A stretch of 64,000 nucleotides of DNA from positions 438,156-502,155 of the forward strand of contig NZ_BSQG01000005.1 in NCBI RefSeq assembly GCF_030268225.1, in the 5' to 3' direction. The stretch is from Nocardiopsis ansamitocini (GTDB lineage Bacteria; Actinomycetota; Actinomycetes; Streptosporangiales; Streptosporangiaceae). The translations under genes and the position numbers were made by a program. The notes below the pieces were generated by a model, which was given only the letters and a program-made list of their open reading frames with translations, had not been told where the DNA came from and did not search any database. Positions 17,405-26,096 of this stretch are shown here, piece by piece. Positions within the stretch are counted from its first letter, which is position 1. Every line of letters starts with the position of its first letter.

Positions 17405-17798
17405 CCGCCCCGCACTTTCGTTGCCGTCCCGTGGCTTGTGACCATCTCAGTCTGGCCGGTCCCGCCCGGCACCGGCACCAGCGTCTCCGCTACCAACGAA
17501 TGTGGTGCAGGTACTACCGCACCAGTCGGCTGTTCGCGTGTCCAGCCCCTTCGCGTTCGCGTCTTGGGCGGGTGGGGTGTGCACGCAGGTCGCAACGACC
17601 GGGACGGGTCCGATCGGAGCGCGCGACTGTGTTCTGGGGCACACGAACTGCACGACCGTCCGGCCGGCGTCACATTTCCACACAACCCTTCTCACCAATT
17701 CCCATTAATGGTGTTACCATTCCGGCAATGTGATCCGCGGCATGGCGCCGCCCCCGTCCCACCACCTCCCACCTGCCTTTTCCCACCGGAGGCCCACC
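17405..17798. other. Intergenic region between manA and gntP
   Basis: No supported gene. The distal end holds the FadR-type operator at 17707-17721 and the gntP ribosome site GGAGG (17788-17792). In-frame sequence upstream of the gntP ATG (from 17730) is not transporter-like. Confidence 0.5.
17707..17721. promoter_or_regulatory. FadR/GntR-family operator upstream of gntP
   Basis: AATGGTGTTACCATT is a 15-bp palindrome whose core TGGTGTTACCA matches the TNGTNNNACNA consensus of FadR-subfamily regulators. The same consensus occurs upstream of gntK, pointing to the GntR-family protein encoded between them. Confidence 0.75.
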
Positions 17799-19175
17799 AT
17801 GGAAGCGATCGAGCCCGCCTACGGGACCGTTCCACTGCTGCTGATCGCGCTCGGCGCCGTCGGCGTGCTGCTGTTCTTGATCATGAAGTTGAGGATGCAC
17901 GCCTTCGTGGCACTGGTGCTGGTCAGCCTGCTGACCGCCCTGGCCACCAGGATCCCACTGGTCGACGTCATGCCGACCCTGCTGGGCGGCTTCGGCAGCA
18001 CCCTGGCCAGCGTCGCCCTGCTGGTCGGGCTCGGTGTGATGATCGGGCGGATGCTGGAAGTCACCGGCGGTGCCGCCGTGCTGGCCAACACGTTGATCTC
18101 CACGTTCGGGGAGAAACGCGCCCCGATGGCGCTGGGCGTGGCCTGTCTGCTGTTCGGCTTCCCGATCTTCTTCGACGCCGGCCTGGTCGTCATGCTGCCG
18201 ATCGTCTTCAGCGTCGCCCGACGCGTGGGCGGGTCGGTACTGCTCTACGCGCTGCCCGCAGCGGGCGCCTTCGCGGTGATGCACGCGTTCGTGCCCCCGC
18301 ACCCCGGCCCGGTGGCCGCCGCCGACCTGATCGGCGCCGACATGGGACTGACCCTGCTGGTCGGCACCCTCCTGGGCATCCCCACCTGGTACATCGCCTC
18401 CTACCTGTTCTCCCGCTACGCCGGCAAGCGCTGGGAGATCCCGGTTCCCGAGGACTTCACCGCCGACGGCGAGCTCGCCTACGAGAACCCGCCCCGCTTC
18501 GCCTCCGTCGTGGGCATCCTGGTGCTGCCGCTGATCCTGATCTTCGCCAACACCGGCACCAACACCCTGGTCACCTCCGGAGCGCTCGACGGTGACAACC
18601 CGGTGGTCCAGGCGCTGCTGCTCATCGGCCAGACCCCCGTTGCCCTGCTGATCACGGCACTGGTCAGCATGTTCGTGCTGACCTGGGGCCGTCTGAGCCG
18701 CGACCGGGTCGAGGAGCTGGCCAACGGCGCGCTGGGCCCGGTCTGCTCCATCATCCTGATCACCGGCGCGGGCGGGATGTTCGGCGGCGTGCTGCGCGCC
18801 AGCGGCATCGGCGACGCGCTGTCCTCCAGCCTGGAGGCCACCGGGCTGCCGGTGATCGTGGCGGCCTTCGTGATCGCCACCTGCCTGCGGGTGGCCCAGG
18901 GGTCGGCGACGGTGGCCCTGACCACCGCCGCGGCGCTGATCGCTCCGGCGGTGGCCGAGACCTCGGGACTGTCCTCCGTCGACCTGGCGCTGATCGTGAT
19001 CGCGATCGCCTGTGGTTCGACCGTGCTCAGCCACGTCAACGACTCCGGTTTCTGGCTGGTCGGACGCTTCCTCAACATGGACGTCAAGACCACCCTCAAG
19101 ACGTGGACGGTCATGGAGACCCTGATCGGCGTGGTCGGCTTCACCTTCGCGCTGCTCCTGAGCCTGGTGTTCTAG
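17799..19175 (+). CDS. gntP: Gluconate:H+ symporter (GntP family)
   Basis: A 458-residue inner-membrane permease of the GntP family with about 12-14 helices. Conserved features are GLGVMIGRMLEVTGGAAVLA, GFPIFFDAGLVVMLPI, HAFVPPHPGPVAAADLIGADMG, GSATVALTTAAALIAP and GSTVLSHVNDSGFWLV. It imports gluconate or a related sugar acid. ATG 17799 has GGAGG 6 nt upstream. Its stop overlaps the stop of the converging regulator gene by a few bases. Together with gntK it forms a gluconate use module. Confidence 0.93.
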   Translation: MEAIEPAYGTVPLLLIALGAVGVLLFLIMKLRMHAFVALVLVSLLTALATRIPLVDVMPTLLGGFGSTLASVALLVGLGVMIGRMLEVTGGAAVLANTLISTFGEKRAPMALGVACLLFGFPIFFDAGLVVMLPIVFSVARRVGGSVLLYALPAAGAFAVMHAFVPPHPGPVAAADLIGADMGLTLLVGTLLGIPTWYIASYLFSRYAGKRWEIPVPEDFTADGELAYENPPRFASVVGILVLPLILIFANTGTNTLVTSGALDGDNPVVQALLLIGQTPVALLITALVSMFVLTWGRLSRDRVEELANGALGPVCSIILITGAGGMFGGVLRASGIGDALSSSLEATGLPVIVAAFVIATCLRVAQGSATVALTTAAALIAPAVAETSGLSSVDLALIVIAIACGSTVLSHVNDSGFWLVGRFLNMDVKTTLKTWTVMETLIGVVGFTFALLLSLVF

Positions 19176-19873
19176 CCGAGCTCCTCCAGCGCCTCGACGA
19201 CCTCGTCGACGATGGCGCGCATGGCGGCCTCCGCCACCGCGGGGAGGCCGTCGCGCACGGCGGCCGCCACGTGGGTGTGCAGCCGCAGCGCCTCCGGGCG
19301 GGGGTGGTGGGGCATGAGGTCGTAGGCGGTACGCCCCGCCAGCACCTCGGCCACCACCCCCGACAGGCCGGCGAACATCTCGTTGCCCGACAACCGGAGG
19401 ACCAGCCGGTGGAACTGGATGTCCAGGTCGAGGAACGCCTCGAGGTCGCCCGCGGCACCGGTGGCGAGCATGGCCTCGTTGATCTCGACCAGGCGCCGGC
19501 GCTCCTCCTCGGGGGCGCGCCGGGCAGCGGCAGCCGCGGCCTGGGGTTCCACGGCCGCGCGCAGTTCGGTCAGCGAGCGCAGTTGGTGGGTGCGGGCCGA
19601 GCCGGCCAGGCGCCAGCGGATGAGCTGGGGGTCGAAGACGCTCCACTCGTCCTGGGGACGCACGCGCACCCCCAGTCGCGGACGGCTGTACACCAGGTGC
19701 ATCGACTCCAACACCCGCACCGCCTCGCGGGCAACGGTGCGCGAGACGCCGTACTCGCGTTCCAACCGCTCCAGGGTGAACACGTGACCGGGGGCGAACT
19801 CGCCGGCGGCGATCGCCGGGCCCAGGGCCGCCAGGACGCGATTGTGCAGCGTTCGGTGGTCCGCGTCGGTCAT
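19172..19873 (-). CDS. gntR: FadR-subfamily GntR repressor, probably of gluconate genes
   Basis: A 233-residue regulator. The N-terminal winged helix (about 10-75) contains FTLERLEREYGVSRTVAREAVRVLESMHLV, and the C-terminal all-helical FCD ligand domain (about 95-230) has the metal-type histidine positions in DIQFHRLVL and RLHTHVAAAV. It likely represses gntP and gntK until gluconate or gluconate-6-P binds. Start ATG 19873 is preceded by GAGGGAG. It is convergent with gntP and divergent from gntK. The operators at 17707 and 19921 match its family consensus. Confidence 0.9.
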   Translation of the reverse strand: MTDADHRTLHNRVLAALGPAIAAGEFAPGHVFTLERLEREYGVSRTVAREAVRVLESMHLVYSRPRLGVRVRPQDEWSVFDPQLIRWRLAGSARTHQLRSLTELRAAVEPQAAAAAARRAPEEERRRLVEINEAMLATGAAGDLEAFLDLDIQFHRLVLRLSGNEMFAGLSGVVAEVLAGRTAYDLMPHHPRPEALRLHTHVAAAVRDGLPAVAEAAMRAIVDEVVEALEELG

Positions 19874-19920
19874 CGGTCTCCCTCGTGCTTGATGAAGGCG
19901 CAGCAATCATGCGCCGCAAT

Positions 19921-19931
19921 TCGTATCACTA
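19921..19931. promoter_or_regulatory. FadR/GntR-family operator upstream of gntK
   Basis: TCGTATCACTA matches TNGTNNNACNA, the same consensus found upstream of gntP. It lies in the 80-bp divergent gap between gntR and gntK, so it could control both. Confidence 0.65.
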
Positions 19932-19953
19932 TTAAAGAACGAGAGTCCGTCAC

Positions 19954-20463
19954 ATGCACTTCGTCTTCATGGGTGTGTCCGGCAGCGGCAAGAGCACCGT
20001 TGCGCTTCGGGTCTCCGAGCGCCTGGGGCTGCCCTACGCCGAGGCCGACGCCTTCCACCCGGCCGCCAACATCGCCAAGATGTCCAGCGGGGTCGCGCTG
20101 ACCGACAACGACCGGCGCCCCTGGCTGGAGTCGCTGGCCGCCTGGATCGGCGAGCACGACCGTGCCGGGGCCACCACGATCATGGCCTGCTCGGCGCTCA
20201 AGCACTCCTACCGCGACATCCTGCGCAGCAAAGCGCCCGGCGTGGCCTTCATCCACCTGGACGGCACCACGGAACTGATCGGGGAGCGGCTGCGCGCCCG
20301 CGCCGACCACTTCATGCCCCCCGGCCTACTGGCCTCGCAGGCGGCCACCCTGGAACCACTGGGCACCGACGAGGCCGGGTGGGTCCTGGACATCGCGTGC
20401 TCCCCCGAGGAACTGGTCGAGGAGTCCGTGCGGCTGATCCGCGAGCGGGGCGACGCAGGCTGA
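19954..20463 (+). CDS. gntK: Gluconokinase
   Basis: A 169-residue P-loop kinase that phosphorylates gluconate to 6-phosphogluconate, feeding the pentose phosphate route. The Walker A is GVSGSGKST (residues 7-15). Further signatures are YAEADAFHPAANIAKMSSG, DRRPWLESLAAWI, ACSALKHSYRDILR and HFMPPGLLASQAATLEP. Full length for the family. It follows the FadR-type operator by about 20 bp. Confidence 0.95.
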   Translation: MHFVFMGVSGSGKSTVALRVSERLGLPYAEADAFHPAANIAKMSSGVALTDNDRRPWLESLAAWIGEHDRAGATTIMACSALKHSYRDILRSKAPGVAFIHLDGTTELIGERLRARADHFMPPGLLASQAATLEPLGTDEAGWVLDIACSPEELVEESVRLIRERGDAG

Positions 20464-20506
20464 GCAGGACGGACACCGACACGGCCGTGCTCGGACCCCG
20501 GCCGGA

Positions 20507-21067
20507 TCAGGACACCGAGCGGGCGGCGTCGGCCTGGGCCACGAGACGTTCGATCATCTGCTCGATCACCTCGGGGTCGGGCTGGGGCAGACCCGCGATG
20601 GCGGTGAGGTAGAGGCCGTCGCCCACCAGCCGGATGGTCTCGGCCAGGACCGGATCGTCGATCTCCTCGCGCAGCAGGGTGGACCACTGCGCGAACAGGT
20701 TGTGGATGAGGTCGCGCGCCTCGTCGGGGAGGTCCTCCTTGCTGCGCAGGGAGGCGATGACCGACCAGTAGAGCGCGGCCTCCTCCGACGACCCCGGCAG
20801 CGAGGTGCGCAGGCAGGCGCGCACGACGCCGCCCGGTTGCGCCACACACTCGCGGAACTCCTCCTCGGCACGGTCGCTCATGCGCCGGACCAGCCCGATC
20901 ATCATGGCCGCCTTGGACGGGAAGTGGTAGAGCAGGCCGCCCTTGGAGACTCCCGCGGCGGCGGCGACGCTCTCCAGCGTGGCTGCGGAGGTCCCGCCCT
21001 CGATCAGGACGTCCTGGAGCGCATCCAGGATGCGGTCGCGCGTTGTCGAAGAACTCACGGTTGCCAC
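20507..21067 (-). CDS. TetR-family repressor of the adjacent MFS pump
   Basis: A 186-residue TetR/AcrR regulator. The N-terminal helix-turn-helix spans TSAATLESVAAAAGVSKGGL and LYHFPSKAAMM, followed by a helical ligand domain. It is divergent from the MFS gene, and the gap holds three 16-bp operators, so autoregulation and control of the pump are likely. The annotated start is GTG 21067; GTG 21058 is an alternative, since TAAAGT lies 7 nt upstream of it and would make a leaderless message. Confidence 0.9.
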   Translation of the reverse strand: MATVSSSTTRDRILDALQDVLIEGGTSAATLESVAAAAGVSKGGLLYHFPSKAAMMIGLVRRMSDRAEEEFRECVAQPGGVVRACLRTSLPGSSEEAALYWSVIASLRSKEDLPDEARDLIHNLFAQWSTLLREEIDDPVLAETIRLVGDGLYLTAIAGLPQPDPEVIEQMIERLVAQADAARSVS

Positions 21068-21069
21068 TT

Positions 21070-21123
21070 TACCGTCCAGACGGTAATTTACCGTCCAGAC
21101 GGTACTGTACCGTCTGGACGGTT
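21070..21123. promoter_or_regulatory. Three tandem TetR operators at 19-bp spacing
   Basis: TACCGTCCAGACGGTA at 21070-21085 and 21089-21104, and TACCGTCTGGACGGTT at 21108-21123. Each is a 16-bp palindrome (one terminal mismatch in the third), with starts exactly 19 bp apart. They fill the gap between the divergent TetR and MFS genes and overlap the likely promoter of both. Confidence 0.9.
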
Positions 21124-21200
21124 GAGAGCGCGATTAGTCCCATGACCGGACAACCTCTCACTCGACCGACACACCGATCACGAGCAGAAACCGAGCGACC

Positions 21201-22781
21201 ATGAGTTCCGCCGCCGCCCACCCCCGGACGCCCGCGAGCGGGGGCCCGCCCACCGCCGGACCGCGGGCGTGGGCAGCACTGGCCGTCCTGACCCTTCCGG
21301 TCCTGCTGATCTCCGTGGACATGACCGTGCTCGGCTTCGCCGTGCCCTTCCTCAGCGAGGAACTGCGCCCCTCGGGCACCCAGCTGCTGTGGATCATCGA
21401 CATCTACGCGTTCATGCTGGCCGGGCTCCTGGTCACGATGGGCACCCTCGGCGACCGCATCGGGCGGCGCCGACTGCTGATGATCGGCTCGGCCGGATTC
21501 GGTCTGGCCTCGTTGCTGGCGGCCTACTCCCCCAGTTCCGAGGTGCTCATCGCCGCGCGCGCCCTTCTGGGCCTGGCCGGGGCCACCCTGATGCCCTCAA
21601 CCCTGTCGCTGCTGCGCAACATCTTCCTCGACCCGCGCCAGCGCCTGATGGCCATCGCGGTGTGGGGCACGATGTTCTCCGGCGGCGCCGCGCTGGGCCC
21701 GATCCTGGGCGGCTGGCTGCTGGAGCACTTCCACTGGGGCTCGGTCTTCCTGATCAACCTGCCGGTGATGGCGCTGATCCTGGTCCTCACCCCGATTCTG
21801 GTGCCGGAGTTCCGCGACCCCGCACCCGGCCGCTACGACCTGCCCAGTGCGGCCTTGTCGCTGCTGGCCATCCTGCCGGTCGTCTACGGCGTCAAGAAGA
21901 TCGCGGCCAACGGCCCCACCCTGCTGGCACTCGCCTCCATCGCGCTGGGCCTGACGCTGGGCTGGGTGTTCGTCCGCCGCCAGCTGAGCCTGGAGTCGCC
22001 GATGCTGGACATGCGGCTGTTCGCCATCCGCACGTTCAGCGTCAGCATCGCCACCAACCTCATGGTGGTCTTCGCGATGGTCTCCTCCCTGTTCTTCCTC
22101 ACCCAGTACATCCAGCTGGTCCTGGGCATCACCCCGCTCAAGGCCGGCCTGCTGCTCCTGCCCGGGCTGACCCTGGCCGTAGTGGGACACCTGGTGGCAG
22201 TGGTGCTCGCCCGCCGGTTGACCCTGGGCACCATGATCGTGATGGGCCTGTCGTTGACCGCCACCGGTTTCCTCGCCCTCACCCAGCTGCCCCTGGAGGG
22301 CGGCACCGTCCTGGTCATGGGCGCCTTCGCCCTGGTGGGCTTCGGAGTGGGCATTTCCGAGACCCTGACCAACGACGCCATCATCACCGCCGCTCCCCCC
22401 GAGCGCGCCGGCGCCGCCTCCGCGGTGTCGGAGACCGCCTACGAACTGGGCGGAGCGCTGGGCGTGGCGGTCCTCGGCAGCCTGCTGACGGGTGTGTACC
22501 GCCTGGAGCTCGCGGCGGTACCGGGGGTGGACGCCGCATCCATGGACGGGGCCCGCGAGACACTGGGGGCCGCCGCTGTCATCTCCGAGGAGATCGGCGG
22601 CCCTGTCGGCGAGAACCTGTTGGCCACCGCCCAGATCGCCTTCACCGACGGCATCCACGCCACCAGCCTGGTGGGCGGGCTCATCGTCGCCTACGCCGCA
22701 CTCCAGGCCGGACTGCTGCTGCGCGGCTCGACCAAGCACGGCGCGGTCTCCCCCGAGCCCCGGCGCACCCCGGACGCATAA
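21201..22781 (+). CDS. MFS drug-efflux transporter, DHA2 (14-helix) family
   Basis: A 526-residue proton-driven efflux pump of the EmrB/QacA/LfrA type. DHA2 marks include VDMTVLGFAVPFLSEELRPS, LGDRIGRRRLLMIG (motif A), ARALLGLAGATLMPSTLSLLRN and GPILGGWLL (motif C). It is strongly similar along its length to the protein at 55426-56997. Substrates are unknown; lipophilic cations or antibiotics are usual. It is controlled from the triple TetR operator and ends at a strong hairpin. Confidence 0.92.
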   Translation: MSSAAAHPRTPASGGPPTAGPRAWAALAVLTLPVLLISVDMTVLGFAVPFLSEELRPSGTQLLWIIDIYAFMLAGLLVTMGTLGDRIGRRRLLMIGSAGFGLASLLAAYSPSSEVLIAARALLGLAGATLMPSTLSLLRNIFLDPRQRLMAIAVWGTMFSGGAALGPILGGWLLEHFHWGSVFLINLPVMALILVLTPILVPEFRDPAPGRYDLPSAALSLLAILPVVYGVKKIAANGPTLLALASIALGLTLGWVFVRRQLSLESPMLDMRLFAIRTFSVSIATNLMVVFAMVSSLFFLTQYIQLVLGITPLKAGLLLLPGLTLAVVGHLVAVVLARRLTLGTMIVMGLSLTATGFLALTQLPLEGGTVLVMGAFALVGFGVGISETLTNDAIITAAPPERAGAASAVSETAYELGGALGVAVLGSLLTGVYRLELAAVPGVDAASMDGARETLGAAAVISEEIGGPVGENLLATAQIAFTDGIHATSLVGGLIVAYAALQAGLLLRGSTKHGAVSPEPRRTPDA

Positions 22782-22789
22782 TGCCGGAC

Positions 22790-22835
22790 GCTCTGCCCGC
22801 GGCACGCGGTTAACGCCCGTGCCAGCGGGCAGAGC
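22790..22835 (+). terminator. Hairpin terminator after the MFS gene
   Basis: GCTCTGCCCGCGGCACG pairs with CGTGCC-A-GCGGGCAGAGC, a 17-bp stem with one bulged A and an 11-nt loop. It ends 6 nt before the next ATG, so it may also occlude that gene's ribosome site. Confidence 0.8.
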
Positions 22836-22841
22836 GCGGGC

Positions 22842-23306
22842 ATGAACCTCAGCCGCTACGTGCGCGACCACTACCTGGACGACACCCCCGCCACGACCGC
22901 GTTGCGGCTGCTGCCCCGCGCGCTGGGGGTGTTCACCATGGGGTACGCGCTCTACGTCATCGCCAGCCCCGAGGCCATGACCGTGCCCACAGCGCTCTCG
23001 GGGCAGGTCGCCGACCCCGAGGTCGCGACCCTGACCCGGGCGGTGCTCGCCCGGGACCTCGCGTGCGGCGCGGCGATGCTGCTGGTCCCCTCCGGCGCGG
23101 CGCTCTACACCGCGATCGGTATCCGGGTCGCCTCCGACCTGGGCGACGCGATCGGCTTCGGCCTGACCCTGCCCACCCAGGACGCCCGTACCTCCTCGGT
23201 GCTGGTGGCCGGGGTGTTCGGCGCGGTCTGCGCGTTGAGCGCCCTGGGCGCCTACGGACCCCGGCGCCGCCGCGACCGGGCCGGGGTGCGGGCCTCGAAG
23301 AAGTAG
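22842..23306 (+). CDS. Four-helix membrane protein of unknown function
   Basis: A 154-residue protein with about four hydrophobic segments: 25-43 (LPRALGVFTMGYALYVIA), 68-83, 88-105 and 116-138. The tail is basic (RRRRDRAGVRASKK). It may belong to a DUF4267-like group, but that is a guess from the segment pattern. The ribosome site is weak, because the preceding bases form the right arm of the upstream terminator. Confidence 0.65.
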   Translation: MNLSRYVRDHYLDDTPATTALRLLPRALGVFTMGYALYVIASPEAMTVPTALSGQVADPEVATLTRAVLARDLACGAAMLLVPSGAALYTAIGIRVASDLGDAIGFGLTLPTQDARTSSVLVAGVFGAVCALSALGAYGPRRRRDRAGVRASKK

Positions 23307-23324
23307 CGCCGCGCCTCCCGGGGC

Positions 23325-24026
23325 TCACACCCGGGACGAACCGTCCTGGGCGGCGCGGGCGTGGTAGGCCAGGCGGGTCGTCTCGGTGTGCTCGCGCATC
23401 AGCCGGCCCGCGTCATCCTCGCGGCCCTCGGCGATGGCCGCGATGATCGCGGCGTGCTCGTCCCAGGCGCCGCTCCCCCGCTGGACCGCCACCAGCGCGT
23501 GGTACCAGCGCACCCGGCGCGCGACCTGACCGGTGAGTTCGGCCAGGACCGTGTTGCCCGACAGCTCGGTGACACAGCGGTGCAGCTCGGCATTGGCCTC
23601 GACCAGTTCCTGGGGTCCGCCGCCCCCTTCGAGAACCGCCACCCCCGACCGGTACACCGCGCGCAACCGCTCCAGGCCCTCGGCGGTGGCGCTGCGGGCC
23701 GCGAGGCGCGCCGACTCCGTCTCCAAGAGTCCGCGCACCGCCAGGAGCTGCTCGGCCTCGCTCTCGGTGGGCTGGTGCACGAACGCGCCGTAACCGGGGC
23801 GCAGGTCCACCCAGCCCTCGTTGGCCAACCGTTGCAGGGCCTCGCGCACGGGCTGACGCGAGACACCGAGCATCGACGCCAGTTCGCTCTCGACCAGATG
23901 CCGCCCCGGCGGCAGTCCGCGCTGGGTGATCAGCTCGAGCAGCGCCTCGTGCACGCTCTCGCGCAACGGTGCGGGGTGGCGCACCTGCTTGGCGAGCAGT
24001 CCCTTGGGGAGCGGGGTCGAGGGCAC
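23325..24026 (-). CDS. GntR-family (FCD domain) transcriptional regulator
   Basis: A 233-residue FadR-subfamily regulator. Winged helix about 22-85 (VESELASMLGVSRQPVREALQRLANEGWVDL), with the wing GYGAFVHQPT. The FCD domain is about 95-225, with ANAELHRCVTELSGN and DEHAAIIAAIAEG carrying the usual metal-site polar residues. The effector is unknown. No obviously co-regulated metabolic gene adjoins it; moeA lies upstream on the same strand. Confidence 0.88.
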   Translation of the reverse strand: MPSTPLPKGLLAKQVRHPAPLRESVHEALLELITQRGLPPGRHLVESELASMLGVSRQPVREALQRLANEGWVDLRPGYGAFVHQPTESEAEQLLAVRGLLETESARLAARSATAEGLERLRAVYRSGVAVLEGGGGPQELVEANAELHRCVTELSGNTVLAELTGQVARRVRWYHALVAVQRGSGAWDEHAAIIAAIAEGREDDAGRLMREHTETTRLAYHARAAQDGSSRV

Positions 24027-24106
24027 TGGGGCTCCGTACTTTCCGTTCTGGGCGGGACGTGGGCGTTGGCGCGATTGTACTCAGTGGGGGCCTCGGGCCC
24101 CGGGGC

Positions 24107-25273
24107 TCAGCGCGGCAGCCACATCAGCCGCGCGTCGGGGCCGCGCCAGTCCGGCGGGATGACGGCGAAGGCATCGGCCAGGGCCGCGCCGCGCAGCACC
24201 GCGGGCCCGTCGTGGCCCACCGGCCGGGCCCGCCCCTGCTCGACACGGACCGCGACCAGGCGGGTGTCGCGCTCGTGCGGGCGGACGTCGCCCTCGACGA
24301 GGCAGCCCGCGGCCAGGCCGGGGTCGGCCGGGGGACGGCCGGCCAGCGCGCGCAGGAGCGGCACGAGGAGGGTGAGCGCGGCGACGAGCGCGGCGTTGGG
24401 GTTCCCGGGCAGTCCCACGACCAGTGTCCCCGGCGCGGAGGGGGGACCCAGGTGGCCCAGGAGCTGGGGGTGTCCGGGCCGACAGCGCACACCGTCGACC
24501 ACGACGGAGGCGCCCAGTTCGGCCAATGCTCCACGCAGGTGGTCGGCCGGCCCCGCCGAGGAGGCCCCGCACACCACGACGACCGAGGCGCCGGCCGCAC
24601 CGCCGAGGGCCGAGACCATCGCGGCGAAACCGTCACCGATGCGCTCGCGCGAGGCGAGCGTTCCCCCGCCCCAGCGCACCAGTCCTTCAAGCATCGGGCC
24701 GATGGCGTCGCGGACCGCGCCCACGGCCGGGACGCCGTCGTCGACGAGCTCGTCGCCGCTGACGAAGGCCGCGACCCTGGGCCGGCGCACCGCGAGGTCG
24801 TCGTGGGCGAGACTCGCGGCCAGGCCCAGGACGGCGGGGGTCACGGTCTGCCCCGCCGGCAGCACGACGGAGCCCTCGGCGAGCTCTTCGCCCCGCCAGC
24901 GGACATGGCGGCCGGATTCGATCGCACCGTGCAGCGAGGCGTCGCGCACCTCGGAACGCTCATAGGGCAGTACCGCGGTGGTGCCGGTGGGCACGCGCGC
25001 ACCGGTGGCGATCTCGGCCGCCTCGCCGGGACGGAGGTCGATGTCGGAGGGGCGTCCGGCGAGGATTTGGCCGCGCAGCGCCCAGGGGCCGGGACCGCAG
25101 ACGGCGTATCCGTCCATTGCCGAGGCGTCGAACGGGGGCAGGGGGATGCGGGCGATCAGATCGTCGGCCAGGGCCGCGTCCAGCGCAGCGGCCAACGGCT
25201 CGCGCACCGCGGGCACCGGTCCGCTGCGGGCGCCCAGTTCTCGCGCGGCGCGCCGCGCGGCCGCCCAGGGCAT
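24107..25273 (-). CDS. moeA: Molybdopterin molybdenumtransferase MoeA
   Basis: About 388 residues. MoeA inserts molybdate into adenylated molybdopterin to give active cofactor. Motifs: IPLPPFDASAMDGYAV near the N-terminus, GARVPTGTTAVLPYE, VAAFVSGDELVD, VVVCGASSAGPADH and VGLPGNPNAALVA. The start is uncertain: ATG 25273 (MPWAAARRAARELG) fits the family but lacks a ribosome site, while GTG 25333 has AGGGAGG only 1 nt away. The sulfite-oxidase-like protein at 31.2 kb would need this cofactor. Confidence 0.85.
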   Translation of the reverse strand: MPWAAARRAARELGARSGPVPAVREPLAAALDAALADDLIARIPLPPFDASAMDGYAVCGPGPWALRGQILAGRPSDIDLRPGEAAEIATGARVPTGTTAVLPYERSEVRDASLHGAIESGRHVRWRGEELAEGSVVLPAGQTVTPAVLGLAASLAHDDLAVRRPRVAAFVSGDELVDDGVPAVGAVRDAIGPMLEGLVRWGGGTLASRERIGDGFAAMVSALGGAAGASVVVVCGASSAGPADHLRGALAELGASVVVDGVRCRPGHPQLLGHLGPPSAPGTLVVGLPGNPNAALVAALTLLVPLLRALAGRPPADPGLAAGCLVEGDVRPHERDTRLVAVRVEQGRARPVGHDGPAVLRGAALADAFAVIPPDWRGPDARLMWLPR

Positions 25274-25521
25274 GGCCGCGTCGGCGGCGCGCCCGGTGCC
25301 GCCGCGTCGGCCGGTCTCCCCATGTACTCGCACACCTCCCTGTATATCTCGACATCTCAACGGTTCGGGCGCACCTCCCCGGTGGGACCGTCGGGACGGC
25401 GGCGACACCGTCGGCCGAGGTCGATGGCGAACCGGATTTGCCGTCTGGCCAGTTTCCGCTACAGTTCTTAATGCAGCGAGGCGCTGGAACCGGCTCCAAC
25501 CGGGTCCGGTCCCCACGGCAC

Positions 25522-25593
25522 GCGGACGTGGCTCAGTGGTAGAGCATCACCTTGCCAAGGTGAGGGTCGCGGGTTCGAATCCCGTCGTCCGCT
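25522..25593 (+). tRNA. tRNA-Gly (anticodon GCC)
   Basis: Cloverleaf with acceptor GCGGACG / CGTCCGC, D arm GCTCAGTGGTAGAGC, anticodon loop CTTGCCAAG, T arm GCGGGTTCGAATCCCGT, discriminator T. The CCA end is not encoded. Confidence 0.97.
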
Positions 25594-25635
25594 CGGAATC
25601 GGCGAAGAGGGCCCACCCTCTCCGTCTGGTCCTCC

Positions 25636-25706
25636 GGTGGAGTGGCCGAGAGGCGAGGCAGCGGCCTGCAAAGCCGTCCACACGGGTTCAAATCCCGTCT
25701 CCACCT
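25636..25706 (+). tRNA. tRNA-Cys (anticodon GCA)
   Basis: Acceptor GGTGGAG / CTCCACC, anticodon loop CCTGCAAAG, T arm ACGGGTTCAAATCCCGT, discriminator T. The CCA end is not encoded. Middle of a three-tRNA cluster. Confidence 0.97.
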
Positions 25707-25722
25707 CCGAGTCGACAAGCTC

Positions 25723-25797
<75 letters not shown>

Positions 25798-25801
25798 GCG
25801 A

Positions 25802-25840
25802 AAAAGCAGGTCAGAGATTTTCTCTGGCCTGCTTTTCCTT
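25802..25840 (+). terminator. Terminator of the tRNA cluster
   Basis: AAAAGCAGGTCAGAGA pairs with TCTCTGGCCTGCTTTT (one G-U) around TTT, followed by a T-rich tail. This is the most classical intrinsic terminator in the window. Confidence 0.92.
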
Positions 25841-26096
25841 TTCCGTCCCTCTCCGGCTTCGCCGGGCGGTTCTGTTCGTGTCCAGCCGCGACTCGGGCCG
25901 CGACCTTCACCGCCCCTCGGCGGGGCCGTCATCGAGACCGGCACCGATTCCTGCCGAGCGGCGCGCCCCCGGGTCGGGAACGAGTCGCGGTGAACGGTCG
26001 GACCGGGCGGCGGATGTCCCCTGTCGTTCAATGGACCGACTTCCTCGTCGGGGCGCATCCGGGGCGAGCGCCTCTCGGACGCGCACCGCTCCCGGG

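Noticed and set aside
17670-19919. 749-codon minus-strand frame covering gntP and gntR
   Set aside because: Runs antisense through gntP and in the wrong frame through gntR; its sequence is repetitive Gln/Asp/Gly-rich shadow.
21597-22871. 424-codon minus-strand frame under the first MFS pump
   Set aside because: Antisense shadow; composition (Q, G, H, D runs) is typical of reversed transporter codons.
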